Shown: piece after piece, positions 1-12,703 of the stretch
Layout of the letters: every line of letters begins with the position of its first letter
How positions within the stretch are numbered: position 1 is the first letter of the stretch
NCBI RefSeq assembly: GCF_003590095.1
Contig: NC_039493.1
Coordinates: 4,402,001 to 4,466,000 of the forward strand
Length of the DNA stretch: 64,000 nt
Source: Trichoplusia ni
Taxonomy: Eukaryota > Arthropoda > Insecta > Lepidoptera > Noctuidae
Reading direction: 5' to 3'
Notes under the pieces: model-generated
Database searches by the model: none
What the model was told of the DNA's origin: nothing
What the model saw: only the letters and a program-made list of their open reading frames with translations
Program-made: the position numbers and the translations under genes

Positions 1-1030
1 CAAGAATAATCAATTAGATGAATACATCTGCCGACAAAAGTTGCCTATGAGTAACTACGTAAACTGTTTGGGTGGCCCGTATTCATAGTCTGGTTTACAT
101 GTTGTGTCTAAAAAACTATAATTTATTGTAGGTTATGACTATATCTCTATGACTATATCTAAGGTGGCTTTAATTAATTGAAATAATAGTGGGTATGATA
201 ATGTTTAGGTTGAAGAGTTTTGGGCCTATTTTTGCTTGTCTTATTTTTACACGCAGGAATATCTAATATTAGAAACATAAACATACGTCCTTTTAAATTC
301 ATGTTGAATAATAGATTGGATTCATTTTTATTTGTATACACAGAAGCAATATACAATCAAATTACGATCACGAAAAAATAAAACGAATAAATTCATGTTT
401 CCAATCCATCAATGTTTCCAAATCAAACGTGACTATGAATACAGTACCGTTTAAAGCTTCCCCGGGCCCCCGACAGATGGCGGTGCGCGTGATTGATGAG
501 CACGAACTTAATTATAATACTTAGCCAGGTTTATTCTTAAAATCTCTTTCTAACCGACTCCTCAACTTTCCGGCGTTCAAACTTAGACAATAAACTTGAA
601 TGGATGTTGATTCTCTGACGGGCTGTCGTTTTTAACCGACGATCTCGTTAAGGTTGTTTTTTAACCCCCTATTTCAAGATTGAAGATTCCTGCATCGTTC
701 TAAAAAACTTGATTAGATTGCAGCATTGGTGCGGTCCGTTGATAACCTAATTCACATTACTTTGACTTTGATTTTGAGTTGATGACAAATAGAAAGATGA
801 GTTTTTCTCTATTTTCTACTTATGATAGGAAAACGATTGTATATATCTGCTTGTTTGTGTTGCGCTGAACTATATACGTTGTCTCATGAAAGAAAGATAG
901 TTTATTTCTTATTTGAGCTGAACCGAGTTTCAATTGTGTCCTTATTTTTAGATTCCGTACCCAAAGTGTAAAACACAGAAACACCTCACTAAGGCCCCGT
1001 GTGAGAGAGTGTGATATTTTCAAATGTAAT
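1..1030. other. Unannotated AT-rich intergenic/intronic sequence
   Basis: I see no gene or complete repeat here. A short GC-rich patch at about 462-500 stands out against the AT-rich background but has no recognisable identity. Reading frames in this stretch are short and low-complexity. Confidence 0.5.
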
Positions 1031-1031
1031 G

Positions 1032-1140
1032 TATCAAAATCAAAATCAAAATGTTTATTTGCATGTTAAGGTTGTACAGTTGTTAAATACATACAATTGA
1101 AGTTCAGCTTAACGGCCTTTTTCAGGCGTTGCAAAAATGT
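1032..1140 (-). repeat. 3' end of a non-LTR retrotransposon with (TTTTGA)n tail
   Basis: On the - strand the sequence ends in three copies of TTTTGAT, preceded by a short untranslated stretch containing AATAAA. This is the usual look of 5'-truncated LINE 3' ends in moth genomes. No reverse transcriptase codons remain, so the clade is not resolved. Confidence 0.55.
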
Positions 1141-1879
1141 GAGAGCTTATATTCTACTTACTATAAAATGACTGTGTATTACTTAAATTCTAGACATAAA
1201 CTTACAATCGAAACAAGGATAAAACAAGTAACAGCAGATTTGTGTTGTTTAATATTATATTATATTATCTATTTCTATATTACTTTATGTATAAAAATAA
1301 AACCAGAGGTGCAAGAAGAGTTAGTGGAGTCATATTTTTTTTACATTATCTGTAGATTCTGGACCACGGAGAGTCGCATATCTTACTTAATCGTTTTACG
1401 TACTATCGGACTGTATGCCTATTTATAACTACATACATACAGGCCTTAAAATCTTTTCTTGAGCATCGCATATACCTACTACAGAGAATGACGTACTAAA
1501 AGACTGTGTTTCTCCAAGCGAAGGATTTAATCTCCCTGAATTACTAGAAGTGCTGTCTCTGTAACAGAATACCTATTTACACGTTTCGTTCCTCCTATTA
1601 ATGAACGATTGAGAGGATGTTAAAACTAATTTAATAAGTTGAATTTAAATTGGGTAAGTAGCGATTGAAAATCTTTTCAATAATGAAGTATTCATAATTT
1701 CATTAAATATTCAAGTACAAACTAAACTGTTTTGTACATGAATAGCACTTAAAGTAGGTTTTTATTATTATTGTATTAGAGTAAATATGTAATTAGTAAA
1801 TAGTATTCTATCTATTCACCTCTTTCTGTTTTCCAATGCTTGTACACTATTGTCTATTTTTCTAACTTATTTATCCTTT

Positions 1880-1998
1880 CGCAGGTCTGCTGGAAGAGAT
1901 TTCTTAAAGAAATAAGCAGTACCTTTGTACCCGTCTTTCTATATGTGTGCTTCTTTTATTGGTCTGTGTACATAAATGATAAATAAATAAATAAGTAA
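1880..1998 (+). repeat. 3' end of a LINE with (AAAT)n tail
   Basis: The stretch begins with a motif of the type CTGCTGGAAGAGATTTCTTA and ends in (AAAT)n. I recognise this motif as a common moth retroelement 3' end. Only the 3' region is present. A similar T-rich (TTTA)n end at 2051-2068 may be a second LINE or SINE tail on the - strand. Confidence 0.5.
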
Positions 1999-2099
1999 GC
2001 AGATGAAACAGTGAGTAGAAATTTCGTGTGGCGTCACTTAACAGTACAATTTTTATTTATTTATTTAATTATTAAACTAATCTACCATTACAGGTTACT

Positions 2100-3510
2100 T
2101 AACCTAATGCGGTAGCTAGGACTAAACAAAGGTCTAAGTATTTATGTGAACTAGGGTTTCAAAGATTGAATTATTATGCACATAGTTGCAGGTCTAAATT
2201 CCAGCAACTGTTTTAATATGTAATTTTCTGATAATTCTGATACGCATAGGCAGGCCTGATACACATGCCCATCATTGCTCCTCCTGGAATTGCTTGTTGC
2301 TACATCCACTTTTCTCCTAGATATGAAATCCTTACTATTTACGATACTCATGTTTTAAATTTCTGTCATTCCGCCATTTCTTGGAGTTCTCTGAATAAAT
2401 TGTTTTCCAAGACTTTCAAAATCTTTGATTGATTTGTATCTTCTATAACTTTAAGTTCATTGAATTAGATGCATTTTGTACTATTATTTTAATTATTTAT
2501 TTCATATTATTTTTGTTATTAGTTTGGTTTTGGTTATTTTACTGTTGAACATCAGTATCACCATCTTTGAGGCATTTTATGTTACTGGGACTAATTAGAT
2601 TACATATGTGAAATATTCTTTTAAACTTTCAGTACATAAAAATGTATGACATATAAACAATAAAAATAAATTATATATCTGGCTTCTTCATAAAGGTATT
2701 AAACGAAAATATCCCTTTCATTAATTTAATGCACCCGTAATAACCTACTTATTGTAAAAACATAATAATATTGTGGAAAACAAAATGGCCGCGGCATTAA
2801 ACAAATGATGTACAGATGGCATTGTAATCCCTCATATCGAGAATAACAGGTCAAATGGATTGGCTTCAACTGGGTATAGTGATGTGACGCCAATTAGGTA
2901 ATCGATATTACATATTCATATGACTGTTCAATGTAAGGAGGTGATTAAAAATAAAAAAGTTTCCTAAAGCCGAAATTGGAAATCGTCAAAATAGTTTTTG
3001 TTTTGTTTCAAGAAATACTTGTGTAACTTCCAGTAATGTTTACTTGTTAGAAAAACAGCACTGATATACATATTTTTAGCTTAACATATCCTTATTCGAA
3101 ATTTTATGTAGGTAATTTGCAATCACAAATTTTCTGATATATCTATTACATGGCGGACTTACTGCTACTAAAAAAAAAACACTTACGTCACCAACAACAT
3201 TTTCTAAAAATAAAACCATCATGAAATTTATCGATATATTCCCATCTCTAGTGACATGTGATACAGCTCTATACGCAATTTGTCTTCGTTGACAAATATT
3301 TAAATGTTCGGCGATATATCGATGATTTGCCCCAGAGACAGGCGGAGAAACAAATGAAATATCTCATCTAGGGACGAACTAGACTGGTACAAAAAATGGT
3401 TGAAACTGAGATAAATTGTTACGACGCGGTTACATGGGTGAATATTAAATATTTTTAGTGCCAGCAATTAAAAAATTAAAAGAAGAAATGATATCGAACA
3501 ATTTTTTTTA
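2100..3510. other. No gene seen
   Basis: AT-rich sequence without a supported reading frame or repeat boundary. It contains one TATCGATA octamer near 3231, which is expected by chance at this base composition. Confidence 0.4.
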
Positions 3511-3511
3511 C

Positions 3512-3692
3512 CGTCGTTTTTATACACTCACTTTCTTGTTTGTTTGTAAGTCGTTCCGGTTGAATTTTTGTTACTCAATTATGAGGCGTTTCCGATAAGC
3601 TAACGGCTGAAATATTTCAGGGTAGCTTTAAACCTGATGACGATACAATTTACAACAATAAAAACCGCTGGACTGATTTTAATAAAATTTTG
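3512..3692 (+). repeat. Dispersed repeat, copy 1 (related to 29120-29307)
   Basis: The segment shares an extended, gapped match with 29120-29292. It begins with a TTTTTATACACTCACTTTC motif and continues through GATAAGCTA to CTGGACTGATTTT. The relative at 29120 ends with a short inverted copy of its start, which suggests a MITE, but this copy has lost a clear right end. Confidence 0.6.
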
Positions 3693-4243
3693 TGGAATTA
3701 CATTTTTTTATTTAATTTAAGTTAAAACGTTTAAGGGTTGATTAATCTCAGACTTGTTCAGTCTCTTGCAATACACTACTGTTATCATAGTTTTTTCTAT
3801 ATGAAATTGCTCAGATTAAACAATGCCAGTCACCGATGCAACGCACCTTTACGTTTTGAATAATTTATTTTACTGAATGATGGTACGTGGCGGGCTCGTT
3901 TTAGATCCGTTTTTAGATTTGAAAGAAATGTTGAAGTGCTATCTATTAGGCGAAGGTAAAGCGAAAAGTTGAAATCGGGAAAATAGTTCTTTTGAGACAA
4001 AACACCGCCTCATGTACTTATGTTTTCATTTAAAGAAAGTGTCGGTGTGGTTTAACTATATTCAAGAAGCTTTTTTAATATTTTATGTTCTACAACGTGC
4101 AACAATCTAGTCTCAAAAAACGTTGTATTATGAGTACGAGACAACTGAAAGACTCAGATAAAATAGGACATAGGGAATTTTGAGACATTGAGAATCTCTC
4201 TGACTCAGTGATAGTTACTATAGGTAGTAATACAGAAAATATA

Positions 4244-4560
4244 ATCATCATTAGCCTAGCCTTTTCTCAACTAAGTTGGAGTCGGCTTCCAGTATAACCG
4301 GATTCAGCTACAAATGCTTCAGCTCCTTGTTTTACAAGGAGCGACTGCCTATCTGACCTCTTTAACCCAGTTACCTGGGCAACACGATACCCCTTGGTTA
4401 GACTGGTTGTCAGACTTTTGAAGCTTCTGACTACGTATAACGTCTGTCAAAGATGTAGGAATAAAAGCGGGGACCCACAATTTAACGTGCCTTCCGAAAC
4501 ACGGAGGAACTCGTTTTGACGAAGCTTATAGCGTTTTGGCTAAGCCCTCACGAGCTCCTC
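4244..4560 (+). repeat. Dispersed moth repeat, family E (long copy)
   Basis: Starts with AGCCTAGCCTTTTCTCAACT and runs through TTACCTGGGCAACACGATAC and the end-motif CCTTCCGAAACACGGAGGAA. The same element recurs in the window at 25663-25706, 49634-49757, 49784-50031, 61899-62166 and 62818-63003, in both orientations. It is short, non-coding and multi-copy, so a SINE or short non-autonomous element is likely. I do not see a clear pol III promoter. Confidence 0.7.
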
Positions 4561-5093
4561 AATACAGAAAATATAAATATGCCATTTTAAAATAAACAAA
4601 TCCTATTAAACATAAAATATGATACACAAAAAATGCTTTTCAAATATTTCAAACTGAAACTCATAATCGATAGACATCTCAAAAAATACTAAATAAATAA
4701 ATCAAACGAAATTCCCCAGTCGGTACTAGAGTGATCGTCTAACGTTACAGGTGTAATAAAGTATTTTATAGAAGTCGATTTACCAAAAATATATCGATAA
4801 AAAGCTATATTCCAATCACTTAATTCTGAAACACAAACATTCATATACTTTAGTAAAATATTTTAAATTAGGTACTCTTACTATTCGACTTATGCCTAAT
4901 TATTCAACTTTTTCATGGTTTTCCACTTTAAGAGAATTGCTTTTGTGACGAGGTGACTGGGATTGGAAGAGAACTGAAGAGTCATGTACTTCACTTGTAT
5001 GGGAGAATTAATAATGTGGACAAAGAAGTACCAAACTTGTTCAAAAGAACTCCTTCTCCTCTTCTAAAAGTGCTTTAACGTCTGGTGAAGTTT

Positions 5094-5330
5094 AATAAAT
5101 AATAAATAAATGCGGACAACATCACATACATTGTTCTGAACCCAAAGTAAGTTGCTAAAGCACTTGTGTTATGGAATTCAGGTACAACGAAGGTACCACA
5201 AACACCCAGACCCGAGACAATGTAGAAATGTGAATTTTTACATTGACCCGACCGGGGATCGAACCCGGGACCTCAGAGCTAGCGACATCTTGAAACCGGT
5301 GCGTACTCCACTCGACCACGGAGGTCGTCG
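5094..5330 (-). repeat. tRNA-headed SINE, family B (full length)
   Basis: Read on the - strand it begins with a tRNA-like head. The A-box-like GTGGTCGAGTGGAGTACGC lies at about 5302-5320 and the B box GGTTCGATCCC at about 5252-5262. A body of about 130 bp follows, then an (AAAT)n-type tail at 5094-5112. It is not a functional tRNA: no matching acceptor stem or anticodon arm can be formed, and copies recur at 13915 and 14407 with the same body. Confidence 0.85.
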
Positions 5331-5859
5331 TTTGGCAGTCAGTTATACTAATAAGGAGTACTCATGAATTACTATTACTACCTTGTATTACTTTGTGCAA
5401 GAATGAGAAGCAGAAATAAATAAAAACAGATTTTCTACCGTATTCCTCAAATAACTTAATAAAAACCTCAAAAACCATTACATTAGACGAAAATCATTTC
5501 AAATCTACATATGTAGTACATGAAGGGACATCCGAAAACATTTCAAAAGCTATCAAGACCTCCCATCTTATTAGATCCCAGTTAAAAACTCGACATAAAC
5601 ATGAGTTAGGCGACATCTTTTCATGAGGACCACAATTCGAGGCTCCAAATAACGTTCGTATAAAACGTAAGGGCCCGCCTGTGTCCCCCGGGCCGCTGGT
5701 GCCGTTAATGTGTGGGGATACCATGTGGACATGTGTTTTGGGTATTAGGGAAAATGTGTAGATACTTCTAGTTTTCTTGTTCTCAAACAAGGAGAATGAG
5801 AAGTTAGTTTTCTTGTTGATGAAATATAAAATTGTGAAGGTATAGGGCATTTCGTACAT

Positions 5860-8107
5860 AAGAGATCAAAAAGAAAAACAATCAAAATAATTAAAATGTT
5901 CTTTTTTGTTTTTTATGTATCAGACTCAGAATATTCATCTCTTTTTATTAAAAAAAAAACACCTGTCACATAGAATTATTTAATGCACAAAGACCAGACT
6001 CAAACTAAAAAAAAACATTCAAAGCTGTGGGTTTTTCCCGGTGACCTTATCACTCGGGTATCCGTGCAGTAGAAAAGAAATTAAAATTTGTTTAATTGTA
6101 AGGATTATTTAATAATTCTCTATATATGATCTGCTTCATCATTACCCAATAACAGCCTTCTGTCCATATTCAATCTTGCTGTATACCTTCTTACTTTCTC
6201 AAGAAAGTAGGTTCTAAAAAGGTAGTATATTAAAAACGGGAATATCCCACAAACCCTCAGGAGCATGCCCTCAATATTTATGGGCCACAAATCCTAAGAT
6301 ATCCCGTATCTTATACACCTATCAATGGATTATAAGACGGGCTTACTCGATATATTTCTAACATACGATCTTCAAAAAACCTTTAATGCTCCAAATGGGT
6401 AGGCGTTCGGAGTACAATTCTGTTTTATTAACATCTAGCCTACGAGGCTATGAAAGGGGTTTGTGGCTAGGATTTAGATCATTGATATGATGTTAAGGCG
6501 CCCTTTGTGCGGTCGGGTATAGGATTGGATAGTTTTAACATATGTGGGATTTGTAGATATGTGATATTTTCAGCTGGTCAAAGAGAAATTCTACTTATTT
6601 CAACAGCCGTCATTTTTTTTTCTTATCCTTGCTGGATTAACAATCGGTAATAGTAGTGTTTCAGTTTCTTTAAAACAAAGCGGTTTTTAGTCGAGAAATA
6701 CTCACACACAATAAAGACAGTGGTCTAACTCATAGCACGCCTCTGCGTCGTGTGCAAAAACTACTTTATCGCATTGCAGTTGTTCATCATTTGAATTTAC
6801 CTGCATATTCCTTACCATACCAGTAAAATTTATTTACTGATTAAATAAGTAAGAAAAGGAGGCCATTTGAAGAAAAACCAATCTATTTAAAATCAAAATG
6901 TTTTTAGTAGGCGTAAAATAGGCGTCAACTCTTGGTGCTCGATTCTCATATGTAATTTCTAGTCAAATCTAATCTCTATAACAGTATACCTATATACAAT
7001 GTTTTACTATAAATATATAACCATCAATAAAAAAGAACAATTACTTCTCTCATTACTCATCCACTAACTCCTTCAAAGACTTATACACTCTGTACAGCTT
7101 CACTAAATCCAGTGAGAAAATCTTGAGAAGCGAATACATCTTAATAAGGTCCCATCAGTATTTGTGCGCTTGTTTTATAGTCACGTAATCTCGTTTCGCT
7201 GAGATTAAAACTTGGTCCGGCGCGTAATCTCCGCCATGTTGACTTCCACCATGATTTATGAGATCGAGGTAAACAAACGACCTGACAGCTTATATCTGTT
7301 AATTGCTTAGAAACTGTTTTGAGGTATTTTTGTTTTTGTGCTCTTAAAATAATGAAGAGGTTTTTGTGGATTTAAAAGAGGTTGCATATTAATTATATAA
7401 TCTTTTTACAATATTTACGTAAGTTTAGATGTTATTACATAATAAATCGAGTTTATTAAAATAGTCATAATATTATTTACGAACAGTTATAGGTCCAGGC
7501 ATGAATTTAGGTAGAATTAGAGGATTTTTATCGTTTCATACGCAAAGTATAAAAACGCAATCTAATACTGAGATCTGTCTGTACGTCCTTCCATCACCAC
7601 GCTCTATTTATGCTGCCTCTTTATAGATACTAAAAATAAAGTTCGCTTTTAAACATCGGTTTTAAGGTCTTGAATTTGTTGGTAAGTGACAATTAAACAT
7701 GAGGCTTTCGGCTATGGCTTAAATTACCCAGGCGATTTGATATTTTCGGCATATTTGTTCAGAACCATCAATGTTTTAAGCATATGGTAATTAACTACTA
7801 AGCAAAGGCCTTCACCTAAACAACGAAATACTTGGCAAAAGAAAAAAAAAAGTAACACGTCTCTTGCACTTTAATTTCCTGCTGTCTTCTCCGATATTCA
7901 AGCACTTGTACCACTTTTGTTAAACCAAATATTTTCCTCATTTTATGACCAAGCTCGAACCTTGCCCAACGCAAACCCACCGCAGTCCAGACCACTGGGA
8001 ATCCTGTAACAATAACAATAACCCTGGAACAGTCACGTTAACTGTTCCAATTAGCAGTTAGCACGTAACACACCGTGGAGACTGTGATAATACGTCAGCT
8101 GGTGATA
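5860..8107. other. No gene seen
   Basis: Long AT-rich interval. A less AT-rich patch at about 7180-7265 and poly-purine runs near 7840 are the only compositional irregularities. No splice-bounded reading frame is convincing. Confidence 0.4.
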
Positions 8108-8360
8108 TCTATACTAATATATAAAGCTGAAGAGTTTGTTTGTTTGTTTGAACGCGCTATACTCAGGAACTACTGGTCCATACTGAAAAAATCTTTTTGT
8201 GTTGAATAGACCATTCATCGAGGAAGGTTTTAGGCTATATACCATCACGCTGCGACTAAAAGGAGCGAAGATACAATGGAATATGTGGAAAAAACAGGGC
8301 AGGTATAAATCATAACTTATATCTTCTAACCACGCGAACGAAGTCGCGGGCAACAGCTAG
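8108..8360 (+). mobile_element. Non-autonomous Helitron-like element, family 1
   Basis: The element starts with TC (TCTATACTAATATATAAAGC), ends in CTAG after a GC-rich imperfect hairpin (CGCGAACGAAGTCGCG), and sits between A on the left and T on the right. These are the three hallmarks of a Helitron insertion; there are no terminal inverted repeats and no target duplication. It has no helicase or Rep codons, so it would depend on an autonomous partner. Near-identical copies lie at 11567, 45792, 53547, 57294, 59792 and 60265. A short minus-strand reading frame recurs in several copies but is only a consequence of their similarity. Confidence 0.85.
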
Positions 8361-8680
8361 TATCTTAATATGGAGTTGCAGTGTTCAATGGTATTTCCCT
8401 GTTGGACTGTTTTTTGGATGATTGCATCTCTCTTTGGGTGGAGTGGATGGGCGAGTGACGTAACAGGGTAGCTGTGGATATAAATAGTGAACGGTTTTAT
8501 GGTGAAGCTTGAGAGGTCTGAACCCAGCAGTGTGTTATAGTACATTAAGTAACACACATCTATAGAAAGTGAATTGTGGGCGAAACTGGCTGCTGTCCAA
8601 TGTAACCCGACCTTCAAAAAGTGCTACTTAGTAGCCTAATTTGAACAAATAAGTTTTGATTTGATTTTGAAACAGTTAAA
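8361..8680 (+). repeat. Possible LINE 3' end with TTTTGATTTGATTTTGA tail
   Basis: The stretch ends at 8654-8672 in a T-rich TTTTGATTTGATTTTGA tail of the kind seen at 1032-1140. The preceding sequence has frames interrupted by stops and no recognised reverse transcriptase motif. Confidence 0.35.
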
Positions 8681-10282
8681 GATTTTATTCGACTGAATAT
8701 TAAGTTTTATAATGGCTAGCAAGCTTATAAGCAAAAAATTTTGCGCTGAAACTTCATCTAAAATATTAACATTTCCTTTTGTACATTATTTCTAAACGCA
8801 AAACGAAAGCAAACCAAATCAGCGCTTCTAATTCTTTGCTAACACATTTGACAATGCCACAAAAGGCGGGCTACACAATGGTTTTCATAAATCGCGGCGG
8901 CTAGGCGGCTGACGTCAGCAAGGGGCGCAGGTGTGCACCCTGCCTAATACCTCACCTGTGCTTTGAAACAATTTTACTGGGGAATCCCGTAGCTGTATAA
9001 TTTTATGGGAGGGCCGACGTCTAAGGATGGCACACGTCGAAAATATATTAATTAATTCTTTTTAAGTTAATTTTTAGAATTTAAAGTAAAAATAATTTTA
9101 AGATTGCTTTATTTGTTACACATAACATACGTTATTTAGTAAAATATAAATTGACTAAAATCTATCCAAGAATCAAGTTTCGTTTATTGAAAACAAGTAA
9201 AAAGAGACATAATAATATCAGTATCTTGTATATATTATGTAAGAAGTGAATTTCATAAGCATCTTGAACTGAAATAGAAGGCAGTCTGTCTAACAACTGT
9301 TGACAAGATATTCAAATTAAATAGTAAAGATTTGATTGGTGACCAATTTTTGTTGCACACATGTTTTTCTTGAGCCTTGTTGTACAGAATATTTAGTGTC
9401 GTGAATCCGGCTTGCGGTTCACCGATTAAATTGTCTCTAACTTATCAAATGGTGCAACTAGAGCCATCACTGTCACCACTGTGACATTTTTTTTTGATTT
9501 TGATATCAAAAACTTTAATTCAAAATATAATTCAGCACACCCCTATACCACGGGTCAGACTATAGGTGTAATATTTTTTAATAATTTCCATATTTGGGGT
9601 CGAATGATGTATGGATCATATGGATATCTGTTCAGACAAAACACATTATATTATGTTCACTCAAATTCTAATAAATATTTTGGGAAAACACAACATTTAC
9701 TGAAATGCATGGAAACAATTCTCGAGTGACTTTTCCTAGAATTTCTTCTATGAAATAACAGATTATCGTTGTGTGTTTTTGTTCGTTTGCTTATATGAAA
9801 AAATCGAGTCTCTCAATATGGAATTATTGTAGGGAGTTTCATAAATATTCAAGTCACATGACTTTTTGAATTCACCTGAGCCCATAGGGCCTAGGGCCTA
9901 GGGTTAGGTGTGGGAATCTTCATCTCTTTGGAGGAGTAAGCGGGTAATGTCAGATTTCTTAATAACCAAACCTGAACCGCCATGCAACATCTCCCGCATT
10001 TGTTTGATGCGTGGCAATTAATTACGTACCATTAGCTTTTTTCCTTCCCAAAGGTTTTTTAACCTGATTAGGACGAACCACAAGCAATTACGATATTATT
10101 TCATGTTCGATAAAAATATAATCCTAGGGCATAATGGCTTGTTTAAAATAAAAAAGAAATCAGCACTCCATTTGATTAATAATTTGTGTCTTTCATAAAG
10201 ACTTTCATAACTGATTTTTTGAAAATGACTCTTAATGTATTTTACATAGAGTACAAATTTATTTCCTACTTCATAAGAGACA
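8681..10282. other. No gene seen
   Basis: AT-rich sequence. A GC-rich patch at about 8890-8945 (around GGCGGCTAGGCGGCTGACGT) is unusual for the neighbourhood but has no recognised function. A short frame at 9481-9729 is low-complexity and unconvincing. Confidence 0.4.
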
Positions 10283-10488
10283 TCCTACTAATATTATAAA
10301 AGCGAAAGTTTGTATGTATGGATGTTTGTTCGTCTGTCACGCACAAACCACTGCACAGATTAAGACGAAACTTTGTACACAGATAGATTACAACCAGGAT
10401 TAACACATAGGATAGCTTTAAATCCGATTATATATTCCCATTGGATTATTTTCGATTTGTAGTGGGCGGGTCCGCGGGTAACACCTAG
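10283..10488 (+). mobile_element. Non-autonomous Helitron-like element, family 2
   Basis: Starts TCCTACTAATATTATAAAAG just after an A and ends CACCTAG just before a T. The sequence TCCGCGGGTAAC immediately precedes the end. Its body (including CACGCACAAACCACTGCAC) differs from family 1, but the terminal logic is the same. Degenerate relatives lie at 17690-17871 and 23373-23470. Confidence 0.75.
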
Positions 10489-11091
10489 TATTATTATATG
10501 TAGTAGGTCATATGTGTATATGTGTACCACAGGTGTTTGTCTCTGATTTTAATCAATTTCTAATTAATTATCAAACGCTTGTATTGTGTTCTTTGTTGTC
10601 ATGTTTCCCATACAATACGACTTCGATTATAACGAAAATACAAAAGTAATTTCTGGAATAATGAATTTCCAATTTCCCTTCATATTTCAGAAATAGATTT
10701 TATTTGTAATCAATGTGTTATTCATATGAAATGTGTAAGCTTTCGTGTTAATAACAGCCTGTAACTGTCTGTCAAGAAAAAGCTTTTTCTAAAATTAAAT
10801 GTAATTTCTCATTAATCACTGTAATGAAGTTGTTTATCTTCGTTTTGCCATCAAAAGGAACTTACAAACTTTGCGAAAGAAGAGATTTTACAAATTAACT
10901 TATAATATATATGATATTTGACGAAACTATGTTGTTATTTCTAGATTTATACTCGTCCAGATAACTGTGAAATGAAAGTATTATATGGACAGAGGTACTA
11001 GCTGAGTCTGGCGGCTTCGGCTGCATTCATGTTGATATTCTCGATCAAACAGTGATTTTTTGTAGCATGTAGCATTGCCGAGTAATTTTCA

Positions 11092-11132
11092 ATCATGATT
11101 TTATTGAAAGTTATTTTTAATAAAATCATGAT
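11092..11132. other. 14-bp perfect inverted repeat (hairpin)
   Basis: ATCATGATTTTATT at 11092-11105 is followed after 13 bases by its exact reverse complement at 11119-11132. No repeat family is attached to it. It may be the remnant of a small foldback element or chance in AT-rich DNA. Confidence 0.5.
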
Positions 11133-11299
11133 AAATCAATGGTTCCTGGGATTACGATGATAAAATAGATGAAATAAAGTACTTCGGCTTGGTATACACT
11201 TAAATAGTATTAATTTTGTATCCTGTTAAGTAATTAAATAGTAAGAGACGTATAGCAAAAAAAAAACTATGACAAAGAAAAACAAATTTGCAAACAAAA

Positions 11300-11420
11300 T
11301 TCTGGTTATCACTGTTTTTGATATACAGTCCGGGGCAGACGGACGGAATGGCAAGATGGCAATGAAAAAGCGAAACTATGGGATTCTTTTGTCTAATTCT
11401 AGAGTCCTTAAAATCAGACA
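11300..11420 (+). repeat. Dispersed repeat, family C fragment
   Basis: Contains the family-C signature: a cACTG-type anchor, then TTGATATACAGTCCGGGGCA and a GACGGACGG block. The consensus form is a GAGATACAGCCTGGTGACAG motif followed by GACAG repeats. The copy is diverged. Confidence 0.5.
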
Positions 11421-11566
11421 AAAAAAGAACGAGAAGTTAGTCTAAAAAACTTCCAAACATCCGTAGTGACTCAAAGAAACTAACAAATATAATAATATTT
11501 GTTTTAACACTATCAACAAAACTAAAATATTTAATCAATTTATTAACAGGACTATCCTATCTATAT

Positions 11567-11819
11567 TCTATATACTAATATATAAAGCTGAAGAGTTTGT
11601 TTGTTTGTTTGAACGCGCTATCAGGAACGACTGGTTCAAATTTAAAAATTATTTTTGTGTTGAATAGACCATTCCTCGAGGAAGGTTTTAGGCTATATAC
11701 CATCACGCTGCAACTAATATGAGCGAAGATACAATGGAAAGTGTGGAAAAAACAGGGCAGGGATAACTTATCATCTAACTAGTTCTAACCACGCGGACGA
11801 AGTCGCAGGCAACAGCTAG
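11567..11819 (+). mobile_element. Non-autonomous Helitron-like element, family 1
   Basis: Close in sequence and length to the copy at 8108. It begins TCTATATACTAATATATAAAG and ends with the GCGGACGAAGTCGCAGGC hairpin region and CTAG before T. The base before the TC is T and not A, so either the left junction has mutated or the true start is a few bases away. Confidence 0.8.
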
Positions 11820-12053
11820 TAAGTTACATAATATTTCAATTGAATTGCTCTAGAGAGTTCAGTTAGAATATTGAAAACAACCTTAAATATTGTTGTTAAT
11901 ATGAAGACTTTTAGTTATAATTTTAATTAGATCTCGGATTTGAATAATTGCTTGGAAAAACAATAGATTAGGAACGTAAGCTAGATAGATAGAAAATTCT
12001 TTATTGCAAAACACATAAGTTTAAAATTTTTAGTTGTCACGGTAACATAGAAA

Positions 12054-12309
12054 AACCGGTCAAGTGCGAGTCTGTCTTGTGGCTCTGAAGGTTCCGTACA
12101 GAAAGGCTAAAGAAAATCGATTTGCAACGAGAATTTGGTCATGTTTCTAATCGATATCGACCCTACTGACCGTTATACTAACTTACTTTCGATGTTTATT
12201 ATTTGTTATATTATCAGGCAACAGAAATCCATTATCTGTTTGAATTTTAACACTGTTCATGAGATACAGCTTGGTGACAGACGGACGAACAGACAGCGGA
12301 GCCTCAAGA
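12054..12309 (+). repeat. Dispersed SINE-like repeat, family C (long copy)
   Basis: Begins ACCGGTCAAGTGCGAGTCTG and ends around GAGATACAGCTTGGTGACAG, GACGGACGAACAGACAG and GCGGAGCCTC. Diverged copies of the same ordered motifs occur at about ten other places in the window. The start resembles a repeat I recognise from many moths. Whether it is a true SINE cannot be decided here. Confidence 0.6.
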
Positions 12310-12703
12310 ACAGGATTCTATGGGCAATGTTTAAACTTCAAACAACCGATAGCTGCGTACCTTATTTTAAGAAATATAAAATCTTAACGTTACCCTGTTT
12401 GTATATATTAGAAGTGGCTGTGTTTGTAAAGTCGAACCCGAGCCGTTTTAAACGACTTGCCGATACTGTTCCACGAAACATACGCGACAATAGCCGACTA
12501 TGTCTCCAGACCGCTAAGACTACTTTAATGCGCAAAAGTGTCTTCTGCATGGCTCCGATCATTTACAATAATATTCCTAAGTCATGGAAAGAATACCTAC
12601 TAAAATGTTTAAAAATAAGTTAAAGCAATATTTAGTTACTAAAGCATACTATAATATAGGAGAATTTCTATCTGACAAAGACATTAAACTAGTCGCTAAG
12701 TAG
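12310..12703 (+). pseudogene. Jockey-like LINE reverse transcriptase, C-terminal fragment (frameshifted)
   Basis: The translation shows the C-terminal pattern of jockey/CR1-type reverse transcriptases: TDSCVPYFKKYKILTLPCLY, then a basic region, then KSWKEYLL and KNKLKQYLVTKAYYN, ending LVAK at the stop 12701-12703. The main frame runs into a premature stop at 12621-12623, while the natural continuation lies in another frame starting near 12609, so one indel lies at about 12600. Only the last 130 or so codons remain, as expected for a 5'-truncated copy. The element begins abruptly against the family-C repeat on its left, so the long open frame through this junction is an accidental fusion. It is non-functional. 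Confidence 0.8.

Noticed and set aside
5094..5330. A tRNA gene at the GGTTCGATCCC motif
   Set aside because: The same sequence recurs with a shared body and simple tail, so it is a SINE head.
5494..5859. 121-codon minus-strand frame
   Set aside because: No domain, no coding bias and stretches of low-complexity sequence; likely chance.
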